A stretch of 64,000 nucleotides of DNA from Trifolium pratense (taxonomy: Eukaryota > Streptophyta > Magnoliopsida > Fabales > Fabaceae). The notes beneath the pieces were generated by a model, which saw nothing but the letters and a program-made list of their open reading frames with translations, searched no databases and was not told the origin of the DNA. A program made the translations under genes and the position numbers. Shown in pieces: positions 1 through 11,337 of this stretch (position 1 is the stretch's first letter; each line of letters starts with the position of its first letter). The stretch is taken from NCBI RefSeq assembly GCF_020283565.1, contig NC_060060.1:43772001-43836000 (forward strand), given 5' to 3'.

Positions 1-357
1 AGCTCCGCCACTGCCTGAATGTATGTTTTATAAGTGAGAGCAATTTTCACCTTACAAGCCTGTTTTGTAAGGATGAGTTAGGCCGAATATCAATTCAATA
101 AGATGGTATCAGAGCCTTTCCACGACCCGTTGGACCACTTGTTATTAGGTTTCCGCTATCGGGCCACCCACTGTTTATATCCACGCACCAAGTCCAGGGA
201 CGGAGGCACATATTTTTTTTTGAAGAGGCTAAAATGACGGAGGCACATATAACAGTATGAAGGCACATGCCTGCACAAATATTTTGAGAATTTTTCACTA
301 GTATCAATCTTTATCTTACGAGCCTGTTTTGTATGGATGAGTTAGACCGAATATTCA
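1..357 (+). repeat. TRIM-like retroelement remnant, truncated at the window edge
   Basis: Positions 1-103 end in a sequence typical of a short plant LTR (motifs accttacaagcc, ggatgagttaggcc). It is followed at 104-116 by tggtatcagagcc, a primer-binding site matching initiator tRNA-Met. About 180 bp later the LTR motifs recur in diverged form (cttacgagcctgttttgta, gatgagttagaccga, about 310-350). Two short LTR-like ends around a PBS and a tiny internal region fit a TRIM element. There is no coding capacity, and the 5' end lies outside the window. Confidence 0.6.
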
Positions 358-756
358 ATTTTTTACTGGTTATTAATATGTGCTCAAATTTTGACCAACA
401 AACAAGTTGTTAGGATTAGAGGCACTAGTAGAGTATGGGGGCACATCCATGACACACAAACGTGATCACATCCCATATCTCATCTCATATATATTAAAAT
501 AAGGAAAATTCTAACTAATATTACTTATGAAAAAATCATTCAATATTCCCAAACTATATAATGCTACAAAATTATATATGTGGTGCATATTAGAATATAT
601 TAGAATTTAGGAGGTCTATACTCAACCATAAAAGGTAGTTTGAGAGTTGAGGTTTACACTACCTTTTATAAAGACTATCTATGTCATCTTTAGCCAATGT
701 GAGACTTCTAACAATTCATCCACTGATGAAAATTTCTGGCTCCGTCACTGACCAAG

Positions 757-892
757 CCCAATGGTGTCGGGCATGAGGGTTGTGTTAAGAAGTCTCATAT
801 CGGTTGCGAGATCGCCTGAATGTGTGTTTATAAGAGTAATCCTCACTTTACAAGTCGATTTTGTAAGAATGAGTTAGACTCAATATTGTAGT
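757..892 (+). repeat. Second TRIM LTR copy of the same type
   Basis: A purine-rich run (gcatgaggg, about 771-779) precedes TGTTAAGAAGTCTC at 783. The segment ends with the ctttacaagtc / gaatgagttagactc motifs seen in diverged form near 50-90 and 310-350. This looks like the PPT and 3' LTR of another decayed TRIM. 358-756 between the copies is AT-rich and holds nothing I can name. Confidence 0.5.
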
Positions 893-929
893 AAAAAGAC
901 AAATTCGGCCTAAAAGACAAATTCTCTAT

Positions 930-1165
930 GAAAAATTATCAATAGATTTTGAGTTGAAAGACCTTGGAAAACTCAAGCTTTTCTTAGGAATTGAGGAAAA
1001 TCGCAAACAATTGGAAATTATGTACTCGATCTGTTGTATAGGAGGAAAACTTAGATTCAAACTAGCTAGTGCTCTCCCATTGAGGAAAACTGCAAGATGA
1101 GCTATGAGGAAGTAGGACACCAAACTTGACAAGGTACAATATCAAATATTAGTGGAAAAGTTGAA
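930..1165 (+). pseudogene. Decayed Copia reverse transcriptase fragment
   Basis: In the + frame the segment reads ELKDLGKLKLFLGIE, the conserved stretch just downstream of the YVDD box in Copia RT. It continues into a degraded CKMSYEEVG-like region ending in DKVQYQ. Stops and frame changes interrupt it and no other pol domain is present. It is a dead fragment, cut on its 3' side by the TRIM that follows. Confidence 0.6.
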
Positions 1166-1470
1166 AACAAGGTACAATATAAAATCATTGATGTGGTTCT
1201 ATTCTAACAATTTAAGTTTTTGGGATAATCGGTTATTTGATATGGTATCAGAGCTTCTATGACTAAGTGGTCTAGAGTTTGATCCCCGCTCCCCTCACTT
1301 TCTAATTGAAAAGTGGAATTTAAGTATATGGTAGGTGGACCTATGCATTATTCACACTTCAAGTCCAAGCGAGCTCTTGCGTGAGGGGGCACGTTATAAA
1401 TAATATAAAAGCATTGATGTGGCTCTATACTAACCGCTTAAGCTTTTTGGATAATCGGTTATTGACGATA
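1165..1470 (+). mobile_element. TRIM retrotransposon with two short LTRs
   Basis: A left LTR-like segment (about 1165-1242) ends ...ttgggataatcggttatttgata and abuts a PBS (tggtatcagagc, 1243-1254). A second LTR-like segment at 1391-1466 repeats the same motifs (gcattgatgtggctctata, gcttaagctttttggataa), preceded by a purine tract gtgaggggg. The internal region is about 140 bp and non-coding. This is the classic TRIM layout. The two ends differ at many positions, so the insertion is old. Confidence 0.65.
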
Positions 1471-1876
1471 GATAGTGTCCGAAATGTATAATAAAAATAC
1501 TTTAAAATATGAAAGTGAAATTACTAGTACAAAACTCAAAGACTAACAAATATTGTGACCTATAGAACATATACAAGAAAACAATGTAATTGTAGATGAT
1601 GGCATTATGCTCAAATTTATTTCAAATTATATTTTTGCATACACTTTTTTAAAATCATAAATGCTTTGATTTGTTTCCAGAATTCAAAAGGTTTGATAAT
1701 TAGGGAAACCATTGTTCTCAATTTTAATAAAAATTACTGATAAATAGAGTTTGATAATTTAGTTGTAAGTTATAATTTAGGAAACTCATATTATCCACAT
1801 GTGTTCACAACAATAATATAAAAACAATAATATAACACCAAAGTTTAGAATAAAACATTCAAGATAGAATTTCTCT

Positions 1877-1964
1877 TCATTTTCCTGAAGCTCCTTCCAT
1901 GTAAAGCATTTGAATCCTTTCTGATCGACTTAAGTTTAATACTTTTTCAAACTGTTCGACTTCC
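1877..1964 (-). other. Possible orphan terminal exon (about 28 codons)
   Basis: On the - strand an acceptor-like tatacag at 1965 is followed by an open stretch reading EVEQFEKVLNLSRSERIQM..., ending in TGA at 1877-1879. The composition looks coding against an AT-rich background, but I found no upstream exon, so it may be a gene scrap or chance. The rest of 1480-2520 is AT-rich and shows nothing I can name. Confidence 0.25.
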
Positions 1965-2529
1965 CTGTATACAAAGAAAAATAATCAATTAATAAAAATT
2001 AAAGAAAAAATAAATTTTCAACAATTACATCACTTGCAAGACTATATTTTATTTGTAATTTTAGATAAAAATTCATCAAATTAAGTGAAACTACCAAATA
2101 TGCAAAACAACTACAACTGAGACATAATTTCAATTTAATTCCTTCAAAAAAAATTTCAATTTAATTAAGTTAGATAAGATTTTTTTTTAATGTGTTCTAA
2201 CTTGTAAGCATGAATTCAGTCATGATGTCATGTGTGTATTATGGAAATCTCTCAATCATGGCAAACAATTTCCCTACTGAGCAAGTTGATATCCAAAGAG
2301 GTCATAAACAATCTTTACACTTTTTCTTATCTTGTAATTTATTTAAGTGGTTTAGGATTAGATCTCAAATATTGTTGTAGTATCTCATTTCCAATTCAAT
2401 GAAAGTACACTGCTAATTTATTTAAGTGTTTAAAATTTGTGTTTAAGTAGCCTCTAAGATGGTTTGAGTGAAAAAATATTATGCTAAATGTTGATTTCTC
2501 AAAGAATATAGGCTTTATGGTGTAAATAT

Positions 2530-2760
2530 TGTTGAAATATGATGCACATTTCTAGATATTTCTAGAATACATTAGTAGTTTATAGAATAACTTAGCATTG
2601 ATGCACATGCTAGAATTTTCTAGAACTATAACACTTTAGAAGTTGATCATGGAATAAATCAATACCATATATGTATTAGGAAAATGTCATGAAAATTCTA
2701 GAATGTAGTATCTAGAATATACACTCATACTTATAAATAGGTAAACCATGCATGTACAAT
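2530..2760 (+). repeat. LTR-like sequence with TTCTAGAA dyads and a TATA box
   Basis: The segment begins TGTTGAAATATGATGCAC and contains three perfect TTCTAGAA dyads (2560-2567, 2618-2625, 2696-2703). A TATA-like ttataaatag follows at 2731-2740. Each dyad matches the heat-shock element core nTTCnnGAAn. The arrangement resembles the U3 of a Copia LTR. I saw no second LTR and no polyprotein beside it, so it would be a solo or truncated LTR. 2760-3300 shows no gene. Confidence 0.4.
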
Positions 2761-3319
2761 TGTACTCAAGCCTTTGAGATGCAATGACAATAACAATAAG
2801 GCTTCACCATGCTACCACTACTCTCCTCCTACTACTAATGTGTTAGCTCTTGTTCCATGTTACTGAATACTTCAATATTAGCTTTCACACTACTTGTTAC
2901 TATCCTTCAACTATCAACCAAAGTCTTCTACAATATCAAACTAATTTCTAAACTATCACTACTACCTCAACTACTAACAAATATTCTCCCATATTTTCTC
3001 TCAATATATGGCAAGACTAGTCGTTTTTTTTCTCTATTAGTTGCGATGTGAACAGGTATTTAGCTATGAGATTCGTTGAGTAGGCTTACGTGAGTTGTCT
3101 GCTATAAGATAGCTAGTTTTGGGGCTTCCGGCATAAAATAAAAAAAGGCCGAAGGATGGCAACAAATCAAAGAGTATAGAGTTAAAGGAGCATCAACTTT
3201 TCTAATCCGAATGATATTGAGCTAGAGGTTATTCTACCACATATTATGCCATTTTCCTCCTCTATATCCCTTGTATTCAAGACTTTTACCAGAAACTATA
3301 TCCCTTGTATTCAAAAAAT

Positions 3320-4720
3320 TGTTGGAGTTCCAAACACAGTTTAGTAAATTTTTGAAGTCGGTGAAAATTCATAATGTGGATTTTATTGCTATTTAGGAAA
3401 CAAAAGATGAGGTTATTTCATTGCTATTTCTCTTTGTTTTACCTTCCATCAATTGGTAATAATGGGGGCTTATTATTCAGTAGAGTGGAGCTTCTTGGAT
3501 TATATTCTGGGGAGATTTGGCTTTATAGTGTTAGTTAATTGAAGTCCAATAGCGGAGATTAATATTTAACGTGGCCTTAAGCAGGGTGACGCTTTAGCTC
3601 CATTTTTGTTTTATTTATAGTTGGGGGTTTATAGGTCTCATGAAGAAAGTAGTTGATATAAAACATTTTCAAGGTTTTGAGGTCTGTCGTCAAAATGTTC
3701 TTATTTCCCATCTACAATATGTGGACAACACTTTTTGTGTTGGTAAAGCTACAATAGAAAATCACTGGACCTTGAAGGTTACCTTTCAAGGTTTTGAGAT
3801 GTTTTCGGGTCTTAAGGTGAATTTTTTGAAGAGTTGCTTGATGTGGATTAAAATGTCTTCGGAATTTATGAATTTGGCCTCTACATTCCTTAATTGTAGA
3901 GTAGGTGCAATCCATTTTGTATATCTTGGTCTTTCAGACCGTGCTAACCTACGACCATGTCTACTTGACAATGTTAATTAGATTCTCTTAGGAAGAGGTC
4001 AAGGGTGTGAGGGAATAAATATGTGAGTTTAGGAGGTCGGATTGTGATTCTTAATTCGGTCCTAAGACAAATCAGTACCAAGACAAATCAGTCCTCGAGA
4101 TCTTTGTTGGGACTGTTGGTGGTTTGAGTTGGAATTTTGGTTGGCGGTGGCAACTTTTTGTTTGGGAAGAGACACCTCAAAACGACCTCCTTCACATGTT
4201 TGTGAAGTTGACTAGTATGGGAGCGCGTGTTTAACTGGCATAAAAGTGTATGTTATGTCTTATTTGGAAGAGCAAAGCACCCTCAAAAGTGGCAGACGTC
4301 ACATGGAAACTTCTGCTTATAAGATTCCAACCCGTAGCAAATTGCAACAAAGTGGTGTGATTCTTCCTATGATAGATTGTGGGTGTGTGTTTTGCAATCA
4401 TTTGGTGAAAAACTCAAAGGGGTGTGATTATTACATTGCCTATTCACTGCGAAGCATTCGTATGACGTATTTGGTAATTAGCTCAAAGTCATGTTCATGC
4501 TACCTCCAAATTTATTTACCTTGTTGAATTATTTGAGAGGCAATGGATTTTGCACAGAGTTGAGGAAAGGAATAATTGTGATATGGAATGTTGTTTTGTG
4601 GTCTATGTGGAGAAGGCACAACCAAGGTATATTCAGAGACCGCATTGTTATCATAATGACCTCTTAAAAGAGATTAAAGTTTGTATCGGCGGTGATTTTT
4701 GAGCATTAATAATCCAAATC
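3320..4720 (+). pseudogene. LINE (L1-type) remnant: endonuclease scrap, RT and zf-RVT region
   Basis: Reading across frames on the + strand: an endonuclease-like FIAI.ETK near 3385; an RT fingers/palm stretch RGLKQGDALAPFLF near 3570; and then HLQYVDN (3700-3725), the YADD catalytic box in altered form. GLKVNFLKSCL follows near 3810-3835, then SLGGRIVILNSV near 4030. The C-terminal zinc-knuckle-like CVFCN (about 4390) and a late IIVIWNVVLWS-type region follow near 4570. Many stops and frameshifts make it dead. Its 3' end is displaced beyond 5851 by the solo LTR. Confidence 0.7.
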
Positions 4721-4759
4721 TTAATTGTTATGTATGAGTAGGTGATTGGCTCTGTGACA

Positions 4760-5851
4760 TGATGATTATTTTCGCAAGTGTATGAAGTATACTTGGGGGT
4801 TTTGTTCATGAGAATTTGTTGAAAATCACAACTAACGAAAGTAACGCGGTTGTTGAGATGATAACGGAGCGATTAGGTACTATACGAATCCCTTGATCCG
4901 ATGCAAATGGTAATTGAGTGGATTTTACGCTCATTGTATGTCAATTATGTCATGAAAGAATCAACACAAATGTTTAAGTCCAATCTCTTGGCACTTAACC
5001 CTCTCAATTATTCTCAAATCCCTAATCTCTTAGGTGAATTTGAGAATAATTGAGGTTTTCTAGCAAGAATTCAATAATCACAATGATCAATCCCTATCTC
5101 TAGGATAATTGAATCAAAGATCAATTAATCTAGATCACACTTCAATTCAAACTCTCATCCAAATTAAAGCAATTAGGTTCACGAGCGATCAATTCATGAT
5201 AGGTTTAAAACACAAGATTAATTGAATGCACATAAAATCCATACACCTGCATAAAATCTCTCTAAACTCAATTACATGTTTCAATTATATCCATATCAAG
5301 TTCATCTCAAGTACCTAATCCAAGAAAACCAGTGAATCATGGAGAAGTTGGATCTTCTTAGAATTGGCTTCAATCCAAGCTTCATAATGAATCCCAAAGG
5401 AATGAGATACCAATCTTCAATGGAGGTGGAGAATCTTGCTTCAATGGTGCTCAACATTTCAATTTCGTGTGTCAAATTTTCCGAACCTTTTAACAGGTGC
5501 AAGAACCAATCTTATATACTTTTTCCTTTCCGATCTGCGCATCATGTGCCCCCGATCTGCGCATCATGCGCCTACTGACGCGTCACCCAACCATTGAACC
5601 AAATCCTGCGCATCGTACGCCACTTCCAGAGACAAACGGTCTTCCTTGGTTCCAAGCGCATCATGCTCCACTTTCTTACGCATCGTGCGCCATTTCCAGA
5701 GACAAAATCCAATTTTCTTTCAATATCTTGTCTTGCAAGTAACCTCAACTTAACCCTCATTTTTCCTTCACTTTGGGTTCCAAAGGCTTCCAATTTGCTC
5801 TAATCTTACTCAAATCAATTTAAATTGACAAGTAATGACGCGAGTTCATCA
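4760..5851 (-). mobile_element. Solo LTR of a Gypsy-type element related to B1/B2
   Basis: The segment begins TGATGATTATTTTCGCAAG and ends GAGTTCATCA on the + strand, the same termini as the B2 LTR (TGATGGATTATTTCGCAAG...TCATCA). Flanks tgaca (4755-4759) and tgacc (5852-5856) form a 5-bp target duplication with one mismatch. It splits the LINE, whose 3' end resumes at about 5857. About 1092 bp long, it has no PBS or internal region, which fits a solo LTR left by LTR-LTR recombination. It carries its own dyad cluster at 5532-5695. Confidence 0.7.
5532..5695 (-). repeat. Cluster of five GCGCAT-N-ATGCGC-type dyads in the solo LTR
   Basis: Five imperfect copies of a dyad, consensus TGCGCATCRTGCGCC, occur within about 160 bp: near 5535, 5558, 5608, 5658 and 5679. 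The best copy is GCGCATCATGCGC, a perfect 13-bp palindrome around one central base. They are GC-rich in an otherwise AT-rich LTR. They sit about 155-320 bp from the element-oriented 5' end of the LTR, the same place as the ACGC-N3-GCGT dyads of B1 and B2. Confidence 0.75.
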
Positions 5852-5856
5852 TGACC

Positions 5857-6175
5857 CTGGTCTCGTTTTTATTTCTGACATAATTGTGCATTTTTCTCTA
5901 ATAGCTGGTCTCTATTGTGTTTGTGTGAATGTGTGGTTGTGTTTTGTTGTAATAAGGGAAGTTTTACGGTTTTTAGTAAGGTGGTGTAGCTGGTTTTGTT
6001 CTTGACTAGGCCCAGGTGCTCTCCCCTATGTATTTCTTTGATATTTTTGCAGGCTTACCTATTTTGTGGGCTTTCCTACTTGTATTTTTTTGTTATATTT
6101 TGTTCTTAGAAGGATTTATGTACTCCTTGTACTAGCTCGTCTTTTTCAATATATATATACACACATACACGTTTT
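5857..6175 (+). repeat. 3' end of the LINE split by the solo LTR
   Basis: Immediately after the solo LTR the sequence resumes as a LINE-like 3' untranslated region. It has gtactccttgtactagctcg and tttttcaatatatatatac near 6120-6160, followed by an AT/AC simple repeat as tail. 6180-6569 that follows shows no gene or repeat I can name. Confidence 0.5.
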
Positions 6176-6569
6176 AGCCTCTTCAAAAGACAAGAACTAG
6201 GTAGTCAGTCACTACAGGCTAGTAGCATGGGTTTACGGCCGCAGTGAGCACCTTGGAGGCATGAATTGGTGATTTTGGAGGACCTCAGACCTACTATACG
6301 GGTAGCGTCAGCCGGTATTGTGGTGCTATATGGTCGTAGCAAGTTTATTTTTCAATTATACATGTATGCTTATTTGGGTTAGGTCTTTGGATTGGCAAAA
6401 GTATCTATAGTTGCTCATGATCTGACATGTTCTTAGAGTTGGTTATCTAGGGGATTAGGATTTTTTTTAATATTAATAAATAAATCAAAGGTCCAACCTT
6501 AAAATCCTTTTTGAAAGGTTAATTCATATTTATTATAAGCGTCTATGGTTTAAAGCTTTTTCCAAGTAA

Positions 6570-8934
6570 TTAAGGAAAGTCAAATAATGTAGCTAACCTA
6601 TCAATCGCTTCAATCATTGCTCGATCATAATCATCTTCAGGAGTCACAGTATCTTTAGAATTAGAGGCCTGTAAGACATTATCAAAACAATGTCATTATG
6701 AATTTATACATCCTAAAAAATATTCTAAAAAATAAAAAATATATATATATATATATTAGTAGATGCTAACCTCATTATCTTTCTTGTTCTTGTTCTTCTT
6801 TTTCTTCTTCTTGTTTCGTTTTGTTTCTTTTATATCTATAAAATTGTATCACAAGGAGAATCTTTAATTTCATATAAAATGTATAAGGTGAAAAAATATA
6901 TAAGACATTCATTTAAACCCAAAAATTGATTCAAAATTAAATTTGGAATAATAATAATAATAGTGAAGGTGAAAAATATACCTTTTGTAATGTCTTTGCC
7001 ATTAATAAATGCAGCAAGTTCATCAACCGTGCGTTCATTATACACTTCCCTTGGTTCCTCGGGTTCCTAAGACACAATTTTTTAGTCTGATTTTTAAAAC
7101 ATAGCGACAACTTTTTCCTAAGAATTATATTATTAAAGAGATAAATTGTATTATTTTCTTGCCTCTAATTAACTTTAGGTTCTTGACCAATTCTAATAAA
7201 ATAAAAAAATTATAATAATAAAAAAAAATCATACGGCTAATTCAACTTTTTATACTACTAGTTTTAAACATTGATGATATATATTATTTATCAAAAAAAA
7301 AAAACATTGATATATATTGATGAAAATAAAAGATATGGTATCATACCTTCAATTTCATCTTCTCTTTTAGCTCTCCTAATTTGTTAGCTTTTAATTTATT
7401 CAGTAGTCTCAAACTTGTGCCATTATTTTTGTTTATGGAATCATTCAGCATCTGCACCTGTAAAAAACTCACCAAATATAAATAAAAAGAAGCAACTACT
7501 ATTGCATATACTTTAAGGTCTGTTTTTGAAAAATATCAACATACCTTTGCAAGATTTTCATTGAAATTCAATAGCTCCTCCTGATCATGAGTTTTTCCTT
7601 CAAAATTGCTAGGAGCCTTGAATATAAACTTTTCATTTATTTCTTCAAAAGAACCATCCTTTTGAAGCATGACGAATTTCGTCTATAAGCAAATCAAAGG
7701 AAAACCAAAATCAATTAAATTCAAATTTTTTGGGAATGAAAAATTAAAGCATATGTTTCTTCCTTTGGTGATGTAATTATATTTTTAAATTTATCTAATT
7801 GAAGAAAGTTATAATTTTTTTTAGATAATTTAAGAGTATTAAAGCATCGGAGAAACAAGGACGGATCCAGGAATCTATAAAACAGGGTGCCGGAATAACT
7901 AAATAATAAATATTAAATAAATAATAATTATAATAGTATTTAAATATACTCAATAAAAAATAAAAAATACATCACATTGTTTATCTAAATTGTACACGAC
8001 ATTGCTCTCTATCATAAAATTCATCAACAACTGAATTTGTATTAAAAAATTTAGCAATTCTTCTCTCGGTGTAAATAATCACATAATTAGTTTGAAATTC
8101 ATTTTCTATCTTGTTTCTCAACCTATTTTTCACAATCTTCATAGCAGAAAATAATTTGTCACTTGTAGCAAACAATCATAACTAACTTAATTGAATTTAG
8201 ACTTTAATAGTGTACATGTTTTGCACCAAACAATAGTTACTAATCTTTAAACACATATCTCAAATATCAATTTATGTGTACATATGTATCAAGAACAAAT
8301 ATATGAAGAAGAAAAATACGACATGAGGGGGGCTCAACCCCTACTTGCCCCCCTTATGTTCGTCCATGCAGAGAAAGCATAAAAATATCAACTATTATGA
8401 CCCCTATAGACTCTTCGATCCAATGTCCCTAGGTCATAAACAAAAGAAAATATATACAACGAGGATTATGCCTTACCCTAAAACGAAAAAAAAAAAAAAA
8501 TTGCTGCTAATCAAATCTATTGCAAGGAATCCCTAAAATATCCCTAATAAAGTCATCCAAAATAAAAGATGTGATAATATCTCAGCACATAACAAGTAAC
8601 AAATGACCAAAATTTGCAAGCTTGTCTGCACACGAGTTGCCTTTCAGATAAATCTCAGAGAAATCACATATCTAAATCTAAATTTAATTATAAATTACAA
8701 GAATTTAAATAATCTAACATCACTTATAAACAGATTACAAGAATTTACCCAAGCAATTGTTCCCCAAATATATATACAACTTCAAAATCAACTAGCTCAA
8801 TTCTTTAAGACCAAACATGTACACATAACCCTAATTGGATAAAATAAATAATTAAAAGAATACACTAGATATCATACCTTAAGCTTCACATTTTCCACCT
8901 TAAGCTTCACATTTTCCATTGCAAGGTTGGCCAT
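6570..8934 (-). CDS. Six-exon gene for a 184-residue lysine-rich protein of unknown function
   Basis: Exons on the - strand: 8934-8878, 7682-7545, 7457-7347, 7066-6982, 6835-6771, 6668-6570. Every junction is GT-AG and phases agree (0,0,0,1,0), giving one open frame of 184 residues from ATG (8934) to TAA (6570-6572). Residues 1-19 contain a 7-residue tandem repeat (ENVKLKV / ENVKLK) from a 21-bp duplication. Residues about 66-130 are helical and charged (LLNKLKANKLGELKEKMKLK, then TVDELAAFINGKDITK). Exon 5 encodes a basic run (KRNKKKKKKNKNKKDNE) that could be a nuclear or nucleolar signal. The C-terminus is acidic, then DRLATLFDFP. I do not recognise the family; no catalytic motif or signal peptide is seen. 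Splice consistency is the main support. Intron 1 (1195 bp) carries a transposase scrap. Expression is unknown. Confidence 0.6.
7859..8365 (-). pseudogene. Non-autonomous hAT-type transposon remnant in intron 1
   Basis: The - strand at 8175-7981 encodes FSAMKIVKNRLRNKIENEF and then IERRIAKFFNTNSVVDEFYD. This is the C-terminal dimerisation region of hAT/TTF-finger transposases common in plants. Outer motifs ggacggatccagg (7859) and ttcgtcc (8365) may be degenerate ends; I found no clear target duplication. Only the last about 65 codons remain, so it cannot encode a transposase. Confidence 0.55.
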
Positions 8935-9549
8935 TATATGATACAGCTTGTAAGTTATAATTACCGGGGCTGCACTTTGTCAAGTTTATGTAAAATGGTT
9001 TGCAAGATGGAGCATATAAACCAAGATAATATGTAAGGTACAAAACCAACCTATTGTAAAGTAAAAATATTAAAGTGAAGATATCAAAAAAAATATTTGA
9101 CCTGAATTCATTTATTTTTCAAGATAAATATTCAAAGCAAATATATATTTTAAATGCATAAATTTAACTTAGTAAAAAATATTGATAATTACAAAGAAAA
9201 TATTCATTTATATGTATATATATTATTTTATGACAACATTAAATATATTTTGACAAAATGTAAATATTAGATATTTACTTAGTCAAACAAAAAAATCATC
9301 AACATAAATGAATGAAACTATTAATAATTAAAAAATATATAATATACCCAACAATAATTTTGGTCAAAATAATTTGTTTTGAATCATTGGTCAAAATAAT
9401 TATAACTATCATAATTTGATTTTTTTTACAAAAATAATTATTTAAGGTAATTATTTAAGGATTGATTTTGAATCCAAAAAGGGTTAGCAACGCATCTTGT
9501 TGTCCGCTTGTCTTTCACTTATGTGTAATTATATTTAAGATAAAAAAAT

Positions 9550-9893
9550 GGTTTAACTATACATTTGATCCCTTACGTTTATTTTAGGTTTGAATTTGGC
9601 CCTTATGTTTTAAAAGTATCAATTTGGTCCTTACGTTTCCATTGAGTTTCAATATTTAGTCATTTCCGTTAATTTTGTCGCTAACACCGTTTGAACTATA
9701 CATGTGTCGGTGTGTCCAAGTGTCCATGTGTCTGTGAACATATGCAAATTGGTTGTCACATGTGACAAAACTGACAGAAAGGACTTACTAATGCAAACGG
9801 TAAAAACGTAAGGGACCAAATTGATACGTTTTAAACGTAAGCGACCGAATTGAAACAAAAAATAAACGTAAGAGTCCAAATGTGTAGTTAAAC
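9550..9893. mobile_element. MITE copy 1 (Mutator-like family)
   Basis: Inverted ends start GGTTTAACTATACATTTGATCCC and finish as its complement near 9878-9893 (ccaaatgtgtagttaaac). The interior repeats the cccttacgttt / aaacgtaaggg arms and shares the gtgtcsgtgtgtccaagtgtc core with the copy at 10276-10618. It has no coding capacity, and I could not find an intact target duplication. The flanks 8940-9549 and 9894-10266 are AT-rich and show no gene. Confidence 0.7.
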
Positions 9894-10275
9894 TGTAAAC
9901 AATATATTTAATAAATTATTTTATTCATTATATCTACTTTTATAATATAATAAAATTGATTACTATCAAATGCATAAATTTTGTCAAAAGAAAAAGATAT
10001 GCATAAAAATAAGAACAAAACAAAAACAATACAAATTAAGATCATAGGAAGTTTAGTAAAAAAAATTATGAAAAAACTGAAACAATGAAAAGATTATAGA
10101 AAAGTTATGAAAAAAAATTAAAGAAAGAATAAGATTAATACACATAAAAATAAGAACATAGCAACATATACAATATTACTACTAGATTGACGATCTTGTA
10201 CTTATTAGTTTTAATAATTTTTTTTTTCTTTCAAAAAAAAGGTTGGTAGCAAAGCACTAACCAACTCAAAATATA

Positions 10276-10618
10276 GGCTTAACTACACATTTGGTCCCTT
10301 ACGTTTATTTTAGGTTTCAATTTGGTCTCTTACGTTTAAAAAGTATCAATTTGGTCCCTTACGTTTATTTTAGGTTTCAAGTTAGTCCTTTCCGTTAGTT
10401 TTGCCACTAACATCGTTTGAACAATACACGTGTCAGTGTGTCCAAGTGTCACGTGTCAGTCCACATATGCAAATTGGCTGTCACATATGACAAAATTGAC
10501 GGAAAGGACTAACTTGAAACCTAAAATAAACATAAGGGACCAAATTGATACTTTTTAAACGTAAGGGACCAAATTGAAACCTAAAATAAACGTAAAGGAC
10601 CAAATGTATAGTTAAGCC
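10276..10618. mobile_element. MITE copy 2 with 9-bp target duplication
   Basis: The ends are GGCTTAACTACACATTTGG and its complement ccaaatgtatagttaagcc, with long inverted arms (cccttacgtttattttagg). The element is flanked by a perfect 9-bp direct repeat CAAAATATA (10267-10275 and 10619-10627). A 9-bp duplication is characteristic of Mutator-type transposition, so this is a MULE-derived MITE of 343 bp. It belongs to the same family as 9550-9893. Confidence 0.8.
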
Positions 10619-10679
10619 CAAAATATATTAGCATAGATGGATAGAAAAGTAAGATGGAGGGGACATAAAACCAAAACTC

Positions 10680-11337
10680 CATCAAGTACAAAATCTAAAA
10701 GTTGGAGTACCATGTTTGTTTCTAAGTAAACTTTCTACAATCAGTAGAGGAGGTTCAAGCCAAGAAGTGAAGGAAGTTAAACTACAACCAATGTTAGCCA
10801 GGGAGTCATCCACCTGATTTCCTTCTCTGTATATATGGGAGATAAGATCATTCATTTGTTTGAAAAGAAACATTGCATTATGCCACCTGTTACTTAAGCT
10901 CCAAGTAACAATAGTTTTAGAATTTTTAATAGCTAGGACGACAGAGCAGAATCTGTTTCAATCCAGATCCTATGCCAATTCCTTTTGTGAGCAACTTCAA
11001 TGGCTGTCATAGCTGCACATAACTCAGCCTGAAAAGAAGAAGCTAGTCCTAAAGGTTCAGCAAAACGATAAAGCATCTCTACAGCATGATTTTGAAAAAT
11101 TCCTCCACAACCAGCTATACCCCGGTTACCTTTCGCAGCTCCATCAATATTGAACTTAACCCAATTGGTCGGAGGTGGTTGCCAAATAATTTCTTTAATG
11201 ACATTCAACAAATTAACCAAAGCAGAGGTTATAACAGACTTACACTGAGGGGACCAATTTAAATCACAAAGTTTCCACATGTCTTTCATCGAAGAAAACT
11301 GCAGGGCCATGTCGAGGCAGTTGGCAACCAAGACCAA
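10680..11337 (-). pseudogene. LINE-derived RNase H domain remnant
   Basis: On the - strand WVKFNIDGAAKGNRGIAGCG begins a plant LINE RNase H domain (RVT_3 type). FQAELCAAMTAIEVA and IWIETDSAL (about 11030-10940) follow; these carry the D, E and D metal-binding positions. After a stop near 10933 the domain resumes as FLFKQMNDLISHIYREGNQVDDSLANIGCS (10873-10780), covering the HxREgNxxAD-like end. In-frame stops and the lack of RT mark it as dead. It abuts the PPR fragment at about 11325 and probably truncated that gene. Confidence 0.7.

Noticed and set aside
104..116. tRNA-Met-like TGGTATCAGAGCC as part of a tRNA
   Set aside because: It is a primer-binding site next to an LTR-like end, as also at 1243 and 45279.
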